From contig NZ_JBNARB010000010.1 of NCBI RefSeq assembly GCF_049723235.1, forward strand, positions 1 through 64,000: a DNA stretch of 64,000 nucleotides, in the 5' to 3' direction. The notes beneath the pieces are model-generated. The model was given only the letters and a program-made list of their open reading frames with translations, did no database searches and was not told the origin of the DNA. The number at the start of each line of letters is the position of its first letter. Position 1 is the first letter of the stretch. Shown here piece after piece: positions 51,303-59,418 of the stretch. Made by a program: the position numbers and the translations under genes. Source of the stretch: Thermovenabulum sp049723235. Lineage in GTDB: Bacteria > Bacillota > Thermosediminibacteria > Thermosediminibacterales > Thermosediminibacteraceae.

Positions 51303-52601
51303 CTATTTAAAAATTTTTTCCTGCAGTCTTCTCAAATTAAGTATTGTCGAGCTCTCATCAAGCTCCACATCATCATATGTTATAACACTTCCCTTTTTTA
51401 CATCTTTTTTTAATACCGTGTTTTTATTTACAAGACCTATGGGCAGAGCCTTTTCCTTTTTCGCATTTTCATAGGTGTCAATAAGGCCGTAAATAGTATA
51501 GCCTCCTATCCCATCCAATCTTTCACCTTTTTTCAAATCTTTTTTAGCAACCGTTATCGTTTCGGAAAGTGGTTTTCCCCTTGGGGCTATGGTAGGTTCT
51601 TTATAAAAATAAGCCCTGGCTATGGAAATAGGAGTTTCCAAACTGGTAAGGTGATAAGGCCTGTAAAAAACGTAATTTGGCCCTTTACCCATAGAAAGAT
51701 ATTCCAATTCTTCCTTAATTATCTTGGACCCGGTAGAAACTACTACAAATACGCCGGGGGCTATGCCTTTTACAAATTCTACTACACCGGTTTTTTCAAG
51801 AATACCCCCCTGTTCCTTCAATGAAAATATATCGGGTAAGTCTTCCACTTTGCCTTCCGGCCCAATTAACCCTCTTTTTGTAGGCAGAAGACCGGTGGCA
51901 TTAGAAACCGCGGTTAATTCCACCATTGTCTTTGTACCATCCACAAATGAAGTGAGCATTTTAGGATTCATGTTAAATTTTTCAGCTTTTTTGATTATAT
52001 CCATATCCCCGGGAGTCGCATCGCGATTTAAAGGATTATTTTTTCCTTTTCCTGCAGCTATTATTTCAAAACCCATTGCATCGGCAAAATCAAAAAGCTC
52101 TTTTATGGCGCCCGGCTCATCTCCCGCAGATACCGTATATACCACATCAGCTCTATCCGCCATTTTTTTTAAAATTGCTCCTACCGTTGCATCCGTTTCC
52201 ACATTCAACATAACCACATGTTTCCCGTTATTTATTGAGTTAAAGGCGATATTGGCACCTGCTTCCGTTACCCCCGTCGCATCAACTACCACATCTATGG
52301 AATTAGAACCTGTTATATGGGTGTAATCATCGGTGATGGCAAAATAACCGCGATTTACTATAGCATCCAATTCCTTTTCATTAGAAGCAACTCTTATATC
52401 TTCTTCTTTCACACCGGCTAAAGTATAAGCTAACCTTGCTTCGTTTAAATCGTGATCACATACACAGGAAGCCACCATGCCTTTTAAAAAACAAAGCTGG
52501 GAGACAAGTCCTCTCCCCATTTGCCCTGCTCCCACTATACCTACTCTAATCTTTTTCCCCTCTTCCTCCAATTTCAAAAGCTTCTGCTTTAAATTCAGCA
52601 T
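51303..52601 (-). CDS. NAD(P)-dependent oxidoreductase with SAF domain
   Basis: Protein of 432 residues. The Rossmann domain opens RVGIVGAGQMGRGLVSQLC and is followed by a homoserine-dehydrogenase-like catalytic region (VVVDATGVTEAGA, SAGDEPGAIKELFDFADAMGF). A C-terminal SAF domain (about 340-410) follows, with LKKGERLDGIGGYTIYG. Related proteins are often found beside GutA-type PTS IIA genes, as here. Sugar-acid or polyol-linked dehydrogenation is likely, but no substrate is known. The ATG has an AAGGAG Shine-Dalgarno. Confidence 0.82.
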   Translation of the reverse strand: MLNLKQKLLKLEEEGKKIRVGIVGAGQMGRGLVSQLCFLKGMVASCVCDHDLNEARLAYTLAGVKEEDIRVASNEKELDAIVNRGYFAITDDYTHITGSNSIDVVVDATGVTEAGANIAFNSINNGKHVVMLNVETDATVGAILKKMADRADVVYTVSAGDEPGAIKELFDFADAMGFEIIAAGKGKNNPLNRDATPGDMDIIKKAEKFNMNPKMLTSFVDGTKTMVELTAVSNATGLLPTKRGLIGPEGKVEDLPDIFSLKEQGGILEKTGVVEFVKGIAPGVFVVVSTGSKIIKEELEYLSMGKGPNYVFYRPYHLTSLETPISIARAYFYKEPTIAPRGKPLSETITVAKKDLKKGERLDGIGGYTIYGLIDTYENAKKEKALPIGLVNKNTVLKKDVKKGSVITYDDVELDESSTILNLRRLQEKIFK

Positions 52602-52616
52602 TGAACTCTCCTTCCT

Positions 52617-52979
52617 TTATTCGCCTTCTACACGTATTTTATCTCCCAGAAAAATGTTCGGTAAAAATTTATCCTCTAAGTGGATGTATCCCGGAAGTTC
52701 CGGTGTACTGCTGCCATCAAACTTGAAAACGCAGTGACCGATTTTTCTGATATTATTGTTTGCCTGTTCGCCCACCGCGGTTACTTTATAGGGTACTTCT
52801 TTGAAATATATTGTATCACCTGCGGAAATATCTTTCTTCAGTTCAGATTTCGTATGGGTAATTGAAATTTCTTTTAGTTCTAAAGGACAATCTTCATCAA
52901 AAATTATTAATACCTTCTGTTTAAGATATTCCACTACCAGTTCACCTATCCTGTTGACCATTACTTCATACTTGACCAT
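52617..52979 (-). CDS. PTS glucitol/sorbitol-type IIA component, orphan
   Basis: Protein of about 120 residues matching the IIA domain of glucitol PTS. It contains the phospho-His candidate in ISITHTKSELKK (His42) and the C-terminal PELPGYIHLED segment. In a complete system it would receive phosphate from HPr and pass it to IIB. No glucitol IIB or IIC gene is near, so a regulatory role or use with a remote permease is likely. I chose the ATG at 52979, 6 nt after AGGAGG, over the upstream start at 52994. Confidence 0.85.
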   Translation of the reverse strand: MVKYEVMVNRIGELVVEYLKQKVLIIFDEDCPLELKEISITHTKSELKKDISAGDTIYFKEVPYKVTAVGEQANNNIRKIGHCVFKFDGSSTPELPGYIHLEDKFLPNIFLGDKIRVEGE

Positions 52980-53036
52980 ATAAAACCTCCTCATTTATAT
53001 AGTTTTTTACCCTTTCCACTTCCTTTTGTTAATTTT

Positions 53037-53065
53037 ATTATAAAAAGCCATTTTTATACAGTCAA
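53037..53065 (-). promoter_or_regulatory. promoter of the gutA-like gene and SAF oxidoreductase
   Basis: Minus-strand -35 TTGACT (53060-53065), 17-bp spacer, -10 TATAAT (53037-53042), a close consensus match. Confidence 0.8.
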
Positions 53066-53095
53066 TTTTACAAAATTTATTACTTTCATTAAAAC

Positions 53096-53121
53096 AAAAA
53101 GCCCTCTTAAAGGGCAAAAAA
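53096..53121 (-). terminator. terminator after the saccharopine dehydrogenase-like gene
   Basis: GCCCT TTAAG AGGGC followed by TTTTT on the minus strand, between the saccharopine-dehydrogenase-like gene and the gutA promoter. Confidence 0.75.
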
Positions 53122-53145
53122 AGTTTATTTGATAATTAACATTTT

Positions 53146-54276
53146 TTAAGATTTTACTATACTTTCATTATAAATGACACCTTTTTCCCTTAAGCCCTTC
53201 AGTATTTCTTCAAAAACCCGGTCATTCATTCCTAAATACTCGGGAGGACATACACCTTTTTTATCGTATAATCCCTTTGCAAGTATTCTTACAACAACAG
53301 AGCAAGTATAACCAGTAGTTCTTGCCATAGAAGTGACCTTCATCTCATCATCAAAGTAATCCACCAGGTCATATATGTAAGATATCATTTCCCCATTTTT
53401 CTTACCTTTCACGGTAACCCTCATAATTGTAAAATCTTTTTCTCCATCCTTCAACTTCCACATCGGAAACAGCAATTTAGCCGTCAATTCTATTGGTTTT
53501 ACTTTTACTCCATTTACTTCAACTGGCTCATTCCCAAAAAAGCCTGTTTCTCTTAACATTTTCATTTTTTCTGCATGGCCGGGGTACCTCAAAGTTTTTT
53601 CTTTCATGTTGGGAATATTCAAGGTGTATAAAAGTGAACGCAGACCGTCAGTATTAAAAGCTTCTAAGGTTCCAATCGGAGGAAAATCTACAAGCTCTAT
53701 TTCCGAAAGAGCAGGCTTTTCGACTATTTCTCCATTAACTTTCATTCTTGCCGGCCTCATATATTCATCTATGGTATCCAAAGGAGAAAAAACCAGTTTG
53801 TATTCATAGGGCCAGTACCTTGACTGGGGTAATCCGCCCACCAGTATTTCGCAATATTGAGTTTCATCCAGCATTTTTGCCGCATGGCCAATTAATATAT
53901 TGCTCATACCCGGGGCTACACCGCAATCAATGACAGCGGTGACATTATTCTCCTTTGCAAGATCATCCAGGACAATGCAATCTTCAGGGGCAAAGGAAAT
54001 ATCCACTATATTCTTTTTAGCTTCTATAACCTGTTTTAACATTTTAAAACCTAAAAAACCCGGTACCGCACCAACCACCAGATCAAAATCTTTTACCGCT
54101 TCTTTAATTGCATTTTCTTTTGAAAAGTCAATTTGAAGCGTTCCTACCTCAGCCAATTCTTTAATTCTTTTAAGAGCTTCTTCATTTTTATCCGCTACAG
54201 TTACGTCAAAATCCACAGATAGATCTCTTGCTATTAAACTTCCTACAAGTCCGGCTCCCAGCACTATTATTTTCAT
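53146..54276 (-). CDS. saccharopine dehydrogenase-like / L-lysine dehydrogenase-like protein
   Basis: Protein of 376 residues of the saccharopine dehydrogenase family. The N-terminal Rossmann motif VLGAGLVGSLIARDL is followed by VVGAVPGFLGFKMLKQVIEAKKNIVDISFAPED, then DCGVAPGMSNILIGH, and a C-terminal domain with RTTGYTCSVVVR. The layout resembles NAD(P)-dependent amino-acid dehydrogenases acting on lysine or on related amino acids, though carboxynorspermidine enzymes share it. It has its own promoter (54315-54342) and terminator. The substrate is open. Confidence 0.85.
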   Translation of the reverse strand: MKIIVLGAGLVGSLIARDLSVDFDVTVADKNEEALKRIKELAEVGTLQIDFSKENAIKEAVKDFDLVVGAVPGFLGFKMLKQVIEAKKNIVDISFAPEDCIVLDDLAKENNVTAVIDCGVAPGMSNILIGHAAKMLDETQYCEILVGGLPQSRYWPYEYKLVFSPLDTIDEYMRPARMKVNGEIVEKPALSEIELVDFPPIGTLEAFNTDGLRSLLYTLNIPNMKEKTLRYPGHAEKMKMLRETGFFGNEPVEVNGVKVKPIELTAKLLFPMWKLKDGEKDFTIMRVTVKGKKNGEMISYIYDLVDYFDDEMKVTSMARTTGYTCSVVVRILAKGLYDKKGVCPPEYLGMNDRVFEEILKGLREKGVIYNESIVKS

Positions 54277-54314
54277 TAAAATTCCTCCTTTTTTGATAAT
54301 TCCTCTTAATTATT

Positions 54315-54342
54315 ATTATAAAAATATTTGGTTTATTAACAA
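54315..54342 (-). promoter_or_regulatory. promoter of the saccharopine dehydrogenase-like gene
   Basis: Minus-strand -35 TTGTTA (54337-54342), 16-bp spacer, -10 TATAAT (54315-54320). A TTTTCATGATGAA motif similar to the SorC operator lies just upstream (about 54357-54371). Confidence 0.6.
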
Positions 54343-54435
54343 CAATATTTTATCAAATTTTCATGATGAAGTTATAAAAAGTAAAAAATGATACATATTA
54401 AAAAAAGAAAAATTTTTTCATAGGAGGCAGAAATA

Positions 54436-54597
54436 ATGGATAAGAACAAAAACAAAAAGGAAGCCCAGCGAGAGAAAGTAAAGGAAGAAATTGGTGAAGA
54501 ATTTGCTGTAAGAAAAGAAGATTTAAACCGTGTAAGAGGAGCGCAAAATTTCGTAGATCCAGAGCGCGGGCCAGAAAACAAAAAGAAAAAGAAATAA
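54436..54597 (+). CDS. small hydrophilic protein of 53 residues, unknown
   Basis: Plus-strand ORF with ATG, a perfect TAGGAGG Shine-Dalgarno 8 nt upstream, and its own terminator, so it is probably a true gene although very short. The product is almost free of hydrophobic residues: it starts MDKNKNKKEAQREK, has a central EEIGEEFAVRKEDLN stretch, and ends in a poly-Lys tail. It looks like a small spore- or stress-type protein, but no family was recognised. It is isolated from the minus-strand operons on both sides. Confidence 0.65.
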   Translation: MDKNKNKKEAQREKVKEEIGEEFAVRKEDLNRVRGAQNFVDPERGPENKKKKK

Positions 54598-54602
54598 TTA
54601 AA

Positions 54603-54628
54603 GCAGGGTAATACCCTGCTTTTATTTT
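54603..54628. terminator. terminator between the 53-residue ORF and the transaldolase gene
   Basis: GCAGGGT AAT ACCCTGC followed on the plus strand by TTTTATTTTTT. On the minus strand it overlaps the transaldolase stop region. Confidence 0.75.
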
Positions 54629-55269
54629 TTCGGTACTTTTTCCCAGTCCTCTAAAAATTTTTTTATCCCCAGATCGGTCATGGGATGTTTTACCATTTGT
54701 TCTAATACCTTGTAAGGTATAGTAGCGATGTCAGCTCCTGCTTTTGCAGCATTTACCACATCCATTGGTGTCCTTATACTCGCCGCTATTATTTCCGTTT
54801 TTATATCGTGGAGGCTAAAAATATCCGCTATATCAGTAATAAGGGCAATACCGTCCTGGGAAATATCGGTAAATCTTCCTACGAAGGGACTTACATAAGT
54901 TGCACCTGCTCTTGCAGCAAGAAGCGCTTGATTTGGGGAGAATATCAATGTAACATTAGTTTTTACGTTTTTTTTGCTTAATTCTTTCACCGCTTTTAAG
55001 CCTTCCCAGGTCATGGGAATTTTAATAACAATATTCGGATGCCACGAGGATATTTCTAAGGCTTCTTTTACCATTCCTTCGGCATCAAGGCTAATTACTT
55101 CCGCGCTTATCGGACCATCAATTAGGCTTGTTATTTCCAAAATCGTTTCTTTGAAATCCCTTCCTTCTTTTGCGATAAGGGTAGGATTTGTAGTAACTCC
55201 GCAAATAACACCCAGCGAAACCGCTTCTTTTATTTCATTAATATTAGCCGTATCCAGGAAAAATTTCAT
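54622..55269 (-). CDS. transaldolase (short, TalC/fructose-6-phosphate aldolase-like)
   Basis: Short transaldolase of 215 residues, as in the TAL/FSA subfamily. It starts KFFLDTANINEIKEAV, has the GVTTNPTLIAKEG loop, the Schiff-base Lys in NIVIKIPMTWEGLKAV, and SPFVGRFTDIS. It transfers dihydroxyacetone units in the non-oxidative pentose phosphate pathway, or acts as an F6P aldolase. It is co-directional with the split transketolase genes and probably on their transcript. Confidence 0.93.
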   Translation of the reverse strand: MKFFLDTANINEIKEAVSLGVICGVTTNPTLIAKEGRDFKETILEITSLIDGPISAEVISLDAEGMVKEALEISSWHPNIVIKIPMTWEGLKAVKELSKKNVKTNVTLIFSPNQALLAARAGATYVSPFVGRFTDISQDGIALITDIADIFSLHDIKTEIIAASIRTPMDVVNAAKAGADIATIPYKVLEQMVKHPMTDLGIKKFLEDWEKVPKK

Positions 55270-55322
55270 TATACCACCTCTTTTTATAATTTATTAATCT
55301 AAAAAATCATTTTAAAAAAGAA

Positions 55323-56258
55323 CTATCCTTTTATTCCCAATAACTTCTTTGCTTCGCACACAATCCTTTCAGCCGTTAATCCGTATTTTTTAAGCAACTC
55401 TTCGGGTTTTCCCGATTCCCCAAAGGTATCCTCAATTCCGATCCTCTTTACTAATACAGGTTTTTCTTCCGAAAGTACTTCCGTTACTGCACTGCCCAAT
55501 CCACCGTAGATAGTATGCTCTTCTACGGTAATTACAGCTTTGCAGTCAGCAGCTTTAAGTAGTAAATCCTTATCAATAGGTTTAATTGTGGAAATATTTA
55601 CAACCATAGCATGAATATTTTCCTTTTTAAGTTCATCATAGGCTTTTAGGGCTTCCGCTACCATTACTCCCGTTGCAATTATTGCCACATCCTTGCCTTC
55701 CCTTAGCACTACTCCTTTTCCCAGCTGAAATTCATAGCTTTCATCAAATATCACATCGATGGGATGCCTTCCAAGCCTGATATAAACTGGACCATTGTGC
55801 ATAGCTGCAGCATAAATGGCTTTTTTTGTTTCAACCGCATCGGCAGGATTAATTACAACCATATTAGGTAAAGTTCTCATTAACGCAATATCTTCGATGG
55901 ACTGGTGAGTTGCGCCATCCTCTCCTACCGTAAGCCCCGCATGGGAAGCGGCAATTTTTACGTTCAATTTGGGATAACAAATAGAGTTTCTTATCTGTTC
56001 AAAAGCCCTTCCCGTAGCAAAAACTGCAAAAGTACTGGCAAAGGGAATCTTACCACAGGTAGCAAGTCCTGCCGCTACTCCCATTAAATTTTGCTCTGCA
56101 ATACCAATATTAAAAAACCTTTCGGGGAATTTTTTTGCAAATACGCTGGTTTTAGTAGATTTGGACAAATCCGCATCCAAAACTACAATTTCCTTTATTT
56201 TTTCCCCAATTTCGGCTAAGGCTTCTCCATAGGCTTCCCTTGTAGCAATTTTTGGCAT
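55323..56258 (-). CDS. transketolase, C-terminal subunit
   Basis: Second half of a split transketolase, 311 residues. It holds the pyrimidine-binding domain (FNIGIAEQNLMGVAAGLATCGKIPFASTFAVFATGRAFEQIRNSICY) and the C-terminal domain with GKPEELLKKYGL. It needs the N-terminal chain to form the TPP enzyme. The ATG has a GGAGGTA Shine-Dalgarno. About 100 bp separate it from the N-terminal gene, more than usual for split transketolases, with no clear terminator in the gap. Confidence 0.94.
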   Translation of the reverse strand: MPKIATREAYGEALAEIGEKIKEIVVLDADLSKSTKTSVFAKKFPERFFNIGIAEQNLMGVAAGLATCGKIPFASTFAVFATGRAFEQIRNSICYPKLNVKIAASHAGLTVGEDGATHQSIEDIALMRTLPNMVVINPADAVETKKAIYAAAMHNGPVYIRLGRHPIDVIFDESYEFQLGKGVVLREGKDVAIIATGVMVAEALKAYDELKKENIHAMVVNISTIKPIDKDLLLKAADCKAVITVEEHTIYGGLGSAVTEVLSEEKPVLVKRIGIEDTFGESGKPEELLKKYGLTAERIVCEAKKLLGIKG

Positions 56259-56360
56259 TTTTTATACCTCCAACAAAATATTTTAGCACGAAAATAATAT
56301 AAAAAAAGAAAAACAAGTCAGCAACTTAAAGGTACGGTAAAAGAAATTAGCCTGAGATTA

Positions 56361-57182
56361 TTAAATAAGATTGTTTAAAGCTTCTTTTGCCTGCTCCTTG
56401 GATGGAGCCTTACCGTGCCAATCCACCTGATTTTCCATAAAAGATACACCTTTACCCTTTATAGTTTCCGCAATGATAGCCGTGGGTTTTTCTTTAAAAT
56501 TTTTTGCTTTTTCCACCGCATCGATTATTTGATAAAAGTCATGACCATTTATATTAATTACATTCCAGTTAAAAGCTTTAAACTTTTCGCTGACGTCTTC
56601 GGGACTCATAACCTCTTTTACCGGGCCATCGATTTGTAGATGATTATGGTCCAAAAAAATCGTTAAATTGTCTAATTTATAATGAGCGGCAGCCATAGCA
56701 GCTTCCCATACCTGGCCTTCCTGCAGTTCTCCATCGCCGAGTATCGCATAGACCCTGTAATCTTTTTTATCCAGTTTTCCAGCAAGAGCCATACCTACCG
56801 CTGCGGAAATACCCTGCCCTAAGGATCCCGTTGTCATATCAATCCCGGGAGTCTTCTTCATATCCGGGTGCCCCTGGAGCTTGGAATCTATTTTTCTTAA
56901 AGTTTTTAGCTCATCTACCGGGAAAAACCCCTTTTCTGCAAGAACCGCATAAATCGCAGGCGCAGCATGTCCCTTTGATAGGACAAATCTATCCCTGTCT
57001 TCCCATCCCGGGTTTTGGGGATCTACTTTCATAACGTGAAAATATAAAGCTACTAATATATCCGCACATGAAAGAGAACCGCCCGGATGTCCTGAACCAG
57101 CTTCGGCAATCATTTCAATGATATTTTTTCTGACCCTTTTTGAGATATTGCATAACTCTTCTATTTTTTCGTTGTTAAGCAT
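56361..57182 (-). CDS. transketolase, N-terminal subunit
   Basis: First half of a split transketolase, 273 residues. It carries the diphosphate-binding region: GHPGGSLSCADILVALYFHVM, KGHAAPAIYAVLAEKG, TGSLGQGISAAVGMALA, and GDGELQEGQVWEAAMAAAHYKLDNL with the TPP/Mg motif. Together with the next gene it moves two-carbon units between ketoses and aldoses. The ATG has an AGGAGTGA Shine-Dalgarno. Its own promoter lies 56-84 bp upstream. Confidence 0.95.
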   Translation of the reverse strand: MLNNEKIEELCNISKRVRKNIIEMIAEAGSGHPGGSLSCADILVALYFHVMKVDPQNPGWEDRDRFVLSKGHAAPAIYAVLAEKGFFPVDELKTLRKIDSKLQGHPDMKKTPGIDMTTGSLGQGISAAVGMALAGKLDKKDYRVYAILGDGELQEGQVWEAAMAAAHYKLDNLTIFLDHNHLQIDGPVKEVMSPEDVSEKFKAFNWNVININGHDFYQIIDAVEKAKNFKEKPTAIIAETIKGKGVSFMENQVDWHGKAPSKEQAKEALNNLI

Positions 57183-57237
57183 TTAATTCACTCCTAACCA
57201 TTGGTCTTAGAATTTTAAACTTTCAATTACTTACACT

Positions 57238-57266
57238 AATATACTATATTTTTCTTTTATATGCAA
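57238..57266 (-). promoter_or_regulatory. promoter of the transketolase/transaldolase genes
   Basis: Minus-strand -35 TTGCAT (57261-57266), 17-bp spacer, -10 TATATT (57238-57243). Confidence 0.65.
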
Positions 57267-57279
57267 TTTATTCAAAGAA

Positions 57280-57303
57280 AAAAGGGCAACGCAAGGTTGC
57301 CCC
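57280..57303 (-). terminator. terminator between the PTS IIC gene and transketolase
   Basis: GGGCAAC CTTGC GTTGCCC followed by TTTTTT on the minus strand. It ends the PTS operon before the transketolase promoter. Confidence 0.85.
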
Positions 57304-57309
57304 TAAGTA

Positions 57310-58560
57310 TTAACCGAATATCTTCATAATCTGCAGTAATATCCAAGTAAGCGGGTTGGCTCCGTCACAGATGCTGGAAATCATCGAAGCTCCTTCCGGG
57401 AATTTGAAGGAAGCATCTATTGCAGCCTGGGTATGCAATGGTGATACATTGGTTGCAATCAATAAGCCTACTGCTATAACAATAGCGCCAATTATTACTG
57501 ATCTGAAAACATTACCTCTGCAAATAGGAGCCACCATGGCTACCATGAAGGGTATTGTAGCAAGATCGCCAAAGGGTAATACCCTGTTGCCGGGAATAAT
57601 TACTGCAAGTAAAATAGTAATTGGTACAAGAATTAAAGCTGTTGCAATCGCGGCAGGGTGACCTATGGATACTGCAGAATCAAGACCGATATAAAATTCT
57701 TTTCCAGCAAAACGCTTCTGCATAAAATTTTTCGCTGCTTCCGATACGGGTATTAAGCCTTCCATCAAGATCTTTACCATACGGGGCATTAAAAACATTA
57801 CACCGGCCATAGACATACCGAGGTTTAAAGTGGCTTTAGCATCGTATTTGGCAAGTAACCCTAAAATAATACCTAATATAAGACCCATTATTACCGGTTC
57901 ACCAAAAACCCCGAATTTTTTGCTAATCTCATCCGGATTTGCTTCAATTTTATTTATTCCGGGGATTTTATCCATTAATTTGTTCAAAGGAATAGCTATC
58001 GGGACATAGGCTGCTGAAAATCCGTGTGGCAACGATATGCCGGGAATTCCGTAGAATTCCTGGATCATCGGTGCAGTCCAATCTCCCAGTTTTAAAACTA
58101 TGGCAGCATTTATAGCAGCAGCTACCATACCAAGGGTTAAGCTTTTTGTTGCAGCAGCAACCAGAGCACCGGTGAAAGCAAAATGCCAGAAGTTCCAGAG
58201 GTCTACGTTTACTGTTTTCGTTAAACCAAATGCCAGCATTAGGATGTTTACGGCAAGACCTATGGGTATTACAAAAGCACCCACCTGAGACGCGAAAGCA
58301 ATTGCGGCAGCTGCTGGCCATCCTACATCAATCACGTTCAATTTAATTCCCATGTTTTCTACCATTGCTTTTGCTGCAGGCCCTAAGTTGTTAACGAGTA
58401 GACCTATTACCAGATTAATTCCTATAAAGCCTATACCTATGGTTACACCGGCGCGGAAGGCTTTACCGGGTTTTTCTCCCAGGATAACAGCAAGGATAAA
58501 AATTATAATGGGAAGCATTACCACCGCACCGAGGTCAAGAATAAATTTAATAATACTCAT
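57310..58560 (-). CDS. galactitol-type PTS IIC component
   Basis: Membrane permease of 416 residues, about ten hydrophobic segments, matching the galactitol (Gat) family IIC with the PxG-rich loops GIPGISLPHGFSAAYVPIAIPLNKLMDKIPG and LDSAVSIGHPAAIATALILVPI. It transports a polyol or sugar and phosphorylates it with the IIB subunit. Several Gat-family systems carry other polyols or sugars, so galactitol is only a class label. The ATG has an AGGAGGAG Shine-Dalgarno. Confidence 0.93.
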   Translation of the reverse strand: MSIIKFILDLGAVVMLPIIIFILAVILGEKPGKAFRAGVTIGIGFIGINLVIGLLVNNLGPAAKAMVENMGIKLNVIDVGWPAAAAIAFASQVGAFVIPIGLAVNILMLAFGLTKTVNVDLWNFWHFAFTGALVAAATKSLTLGMVAAAINAAIVLKLGDWTAPMIQEFYGIPGISLPHGFSAAYVPIAIPLNKLMDKIPGINKIEANPDEISKKFGVFGEPVIMGLILGIILGLLAKYDAKATLNLGMSMAGVMFLMPRMVKILMEGLIPVSEAAKNFMQKRFAGKEFYIGLDSAVSIGHPAAIATALILVPITILLAVIIPGNRVLPFGDLATIPFMVAMVAPICRGNVFRSVIIGAIVIAVGLLIATNVSPLHTQAAIDASFKFPEGASMISSICDGANPLTWILLQIMKIFG

Positions 58561-58572
58561 ATACTCTCCTCC

Positions 58573-58857
58573 TTATTTTTTTAAAGCTTCCACCACCTGT
58601 TTTAATACCGCCTCTTCACCAATCCCCGTGATAAGGGAAAGGCCGTTGATCACAGGAACATTGAATTTATCTTTTACAATAGTAGTGCTAACAATGACAT
58701 CTGCTCCATCCGCATAACTTTTTAACTCGGTAACTTTACACTGAACAATATCTACCTTTAATCCTTCCTTTTTGCAAGCCTCAGCAATTTTGTCTGCAAC
58801 AACCGTTGATGTCGCAATTCCTGTGCCGCATGCGACAACTATCCTTTTTGTGTCCAA
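58573..58857 (-). CDS. galactitol-type PTS IIB component
   Basis: Protein of about 94 residues with the IIB active-site Cys in VVACGTGIATSTVVADKI (Cys10 in this numbering) and the family's second motif ADVIVSTTIVK. It takes phosphate from IIA and gives it to the IIC-bound substrate. The GTG at 58866 is inside the Shine-Dalgarno GGAGGTG. The TTG at 58857, spaced 6 nt behind it, is therefore a better start. Confidence 0.93.
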   Translation of the reverse strand: MDTKRIVVACGTGIATSTVVADKIAEACKKEGLKVDIVQCKVTELKSYADGADVIVSTTIVKDKFNVPVINGLSLITGIGEEAVLKQVVEALKK

Positions 58858-58877
58858 ATTTTTCACCTCCCTTCTAA

Positions 58878-59357
58878 TTACGCACTTTCACTTTTTACAA
58901 AGCATTTTGAAATTATTCCTATAACTTTCTCTTCACTATCACTATTAGCAATTTCAGCTAATAAGTTTTCATCCTGAAAAATTTCTACCAGATCTCTTAA
59001 CGTATTTATCTGCAATTGAGGCTCCTTTAGTGCCAGCATAAATATCAATTTTACATCTACATTTTCCTCGGGATTTCCCATTACGTTAAATAATACAGGA
59101 TTTTTTAATACACCTATCGCAATGGCCGATTTATTTACGTATTTTATATCGGTATGAGGAATAGCCACACCCACTCCTTTTGTAGGAAGTCCTGTGGGGA
59201 AAACCTTTTCCCTCTCTATCACTGCATTTTTATATTCATTATTTACGTATCCATAATCTTCTAATCTGGTAGCCATCTGACTTATAGCTTCCAATTTATC
59301 CTTTACATCAAGCCCAATAATAATAAGATTCTTTTCCAGCGTAATTTTCCCGTCCAT
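58878..59357 (-). CDS. galactitol/fructose-type PTS IIA component
   Basis: Type-2 IIA domain protein of 159 residues. The phosphorylated His is in VGVAIPHTDIKYVNKSAIAIGVLKNPV (His68), with the FPTGLPT and MLALKEPQLQINTLRDLVEIFQD segments. It accepts phosphate from HPr. I chose the ATG at 59357, behind TTAGGAGGC. The longer reading frame to 59444 would run through the sigma-54 promoter. First gene of the PTS operon. Confidence 0.92.
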   Translation of the reverse strand: MDGKITLEKNLIIIGLDVKDKLEAISQMATRLEDYGYVNNEYKNAVIEREKVFPTGLPTKGVGVAIPHTDIKYVNKSAIAIGVLKNPVLFNVMGNPEENVDVKLIFMLALKEPQLQINTLRDLVEIFQDENLLAEIANSDSEEKVIGIISKCFVKSESA

Positions 59358-59418
59358 TTTAATGCCTCCTAAAAAGTTTTGTGACCCGGTTAATTGTTCA
59401 GTGTTGTTAATATTTATT

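Noticed and set aside
54372..54581. Minus-strand frame opposite the 53-residue ORF
   Set aside because: No ribosome-binding site, and the plus-strand ORF has a full SD and terminator.
57968..58321. Minus-strand Cys-rich frame inside the PTS IIC gene
   Set aside because: Alternative frame of a clearly conserved permease; Cys richness arises from the shifted codons.
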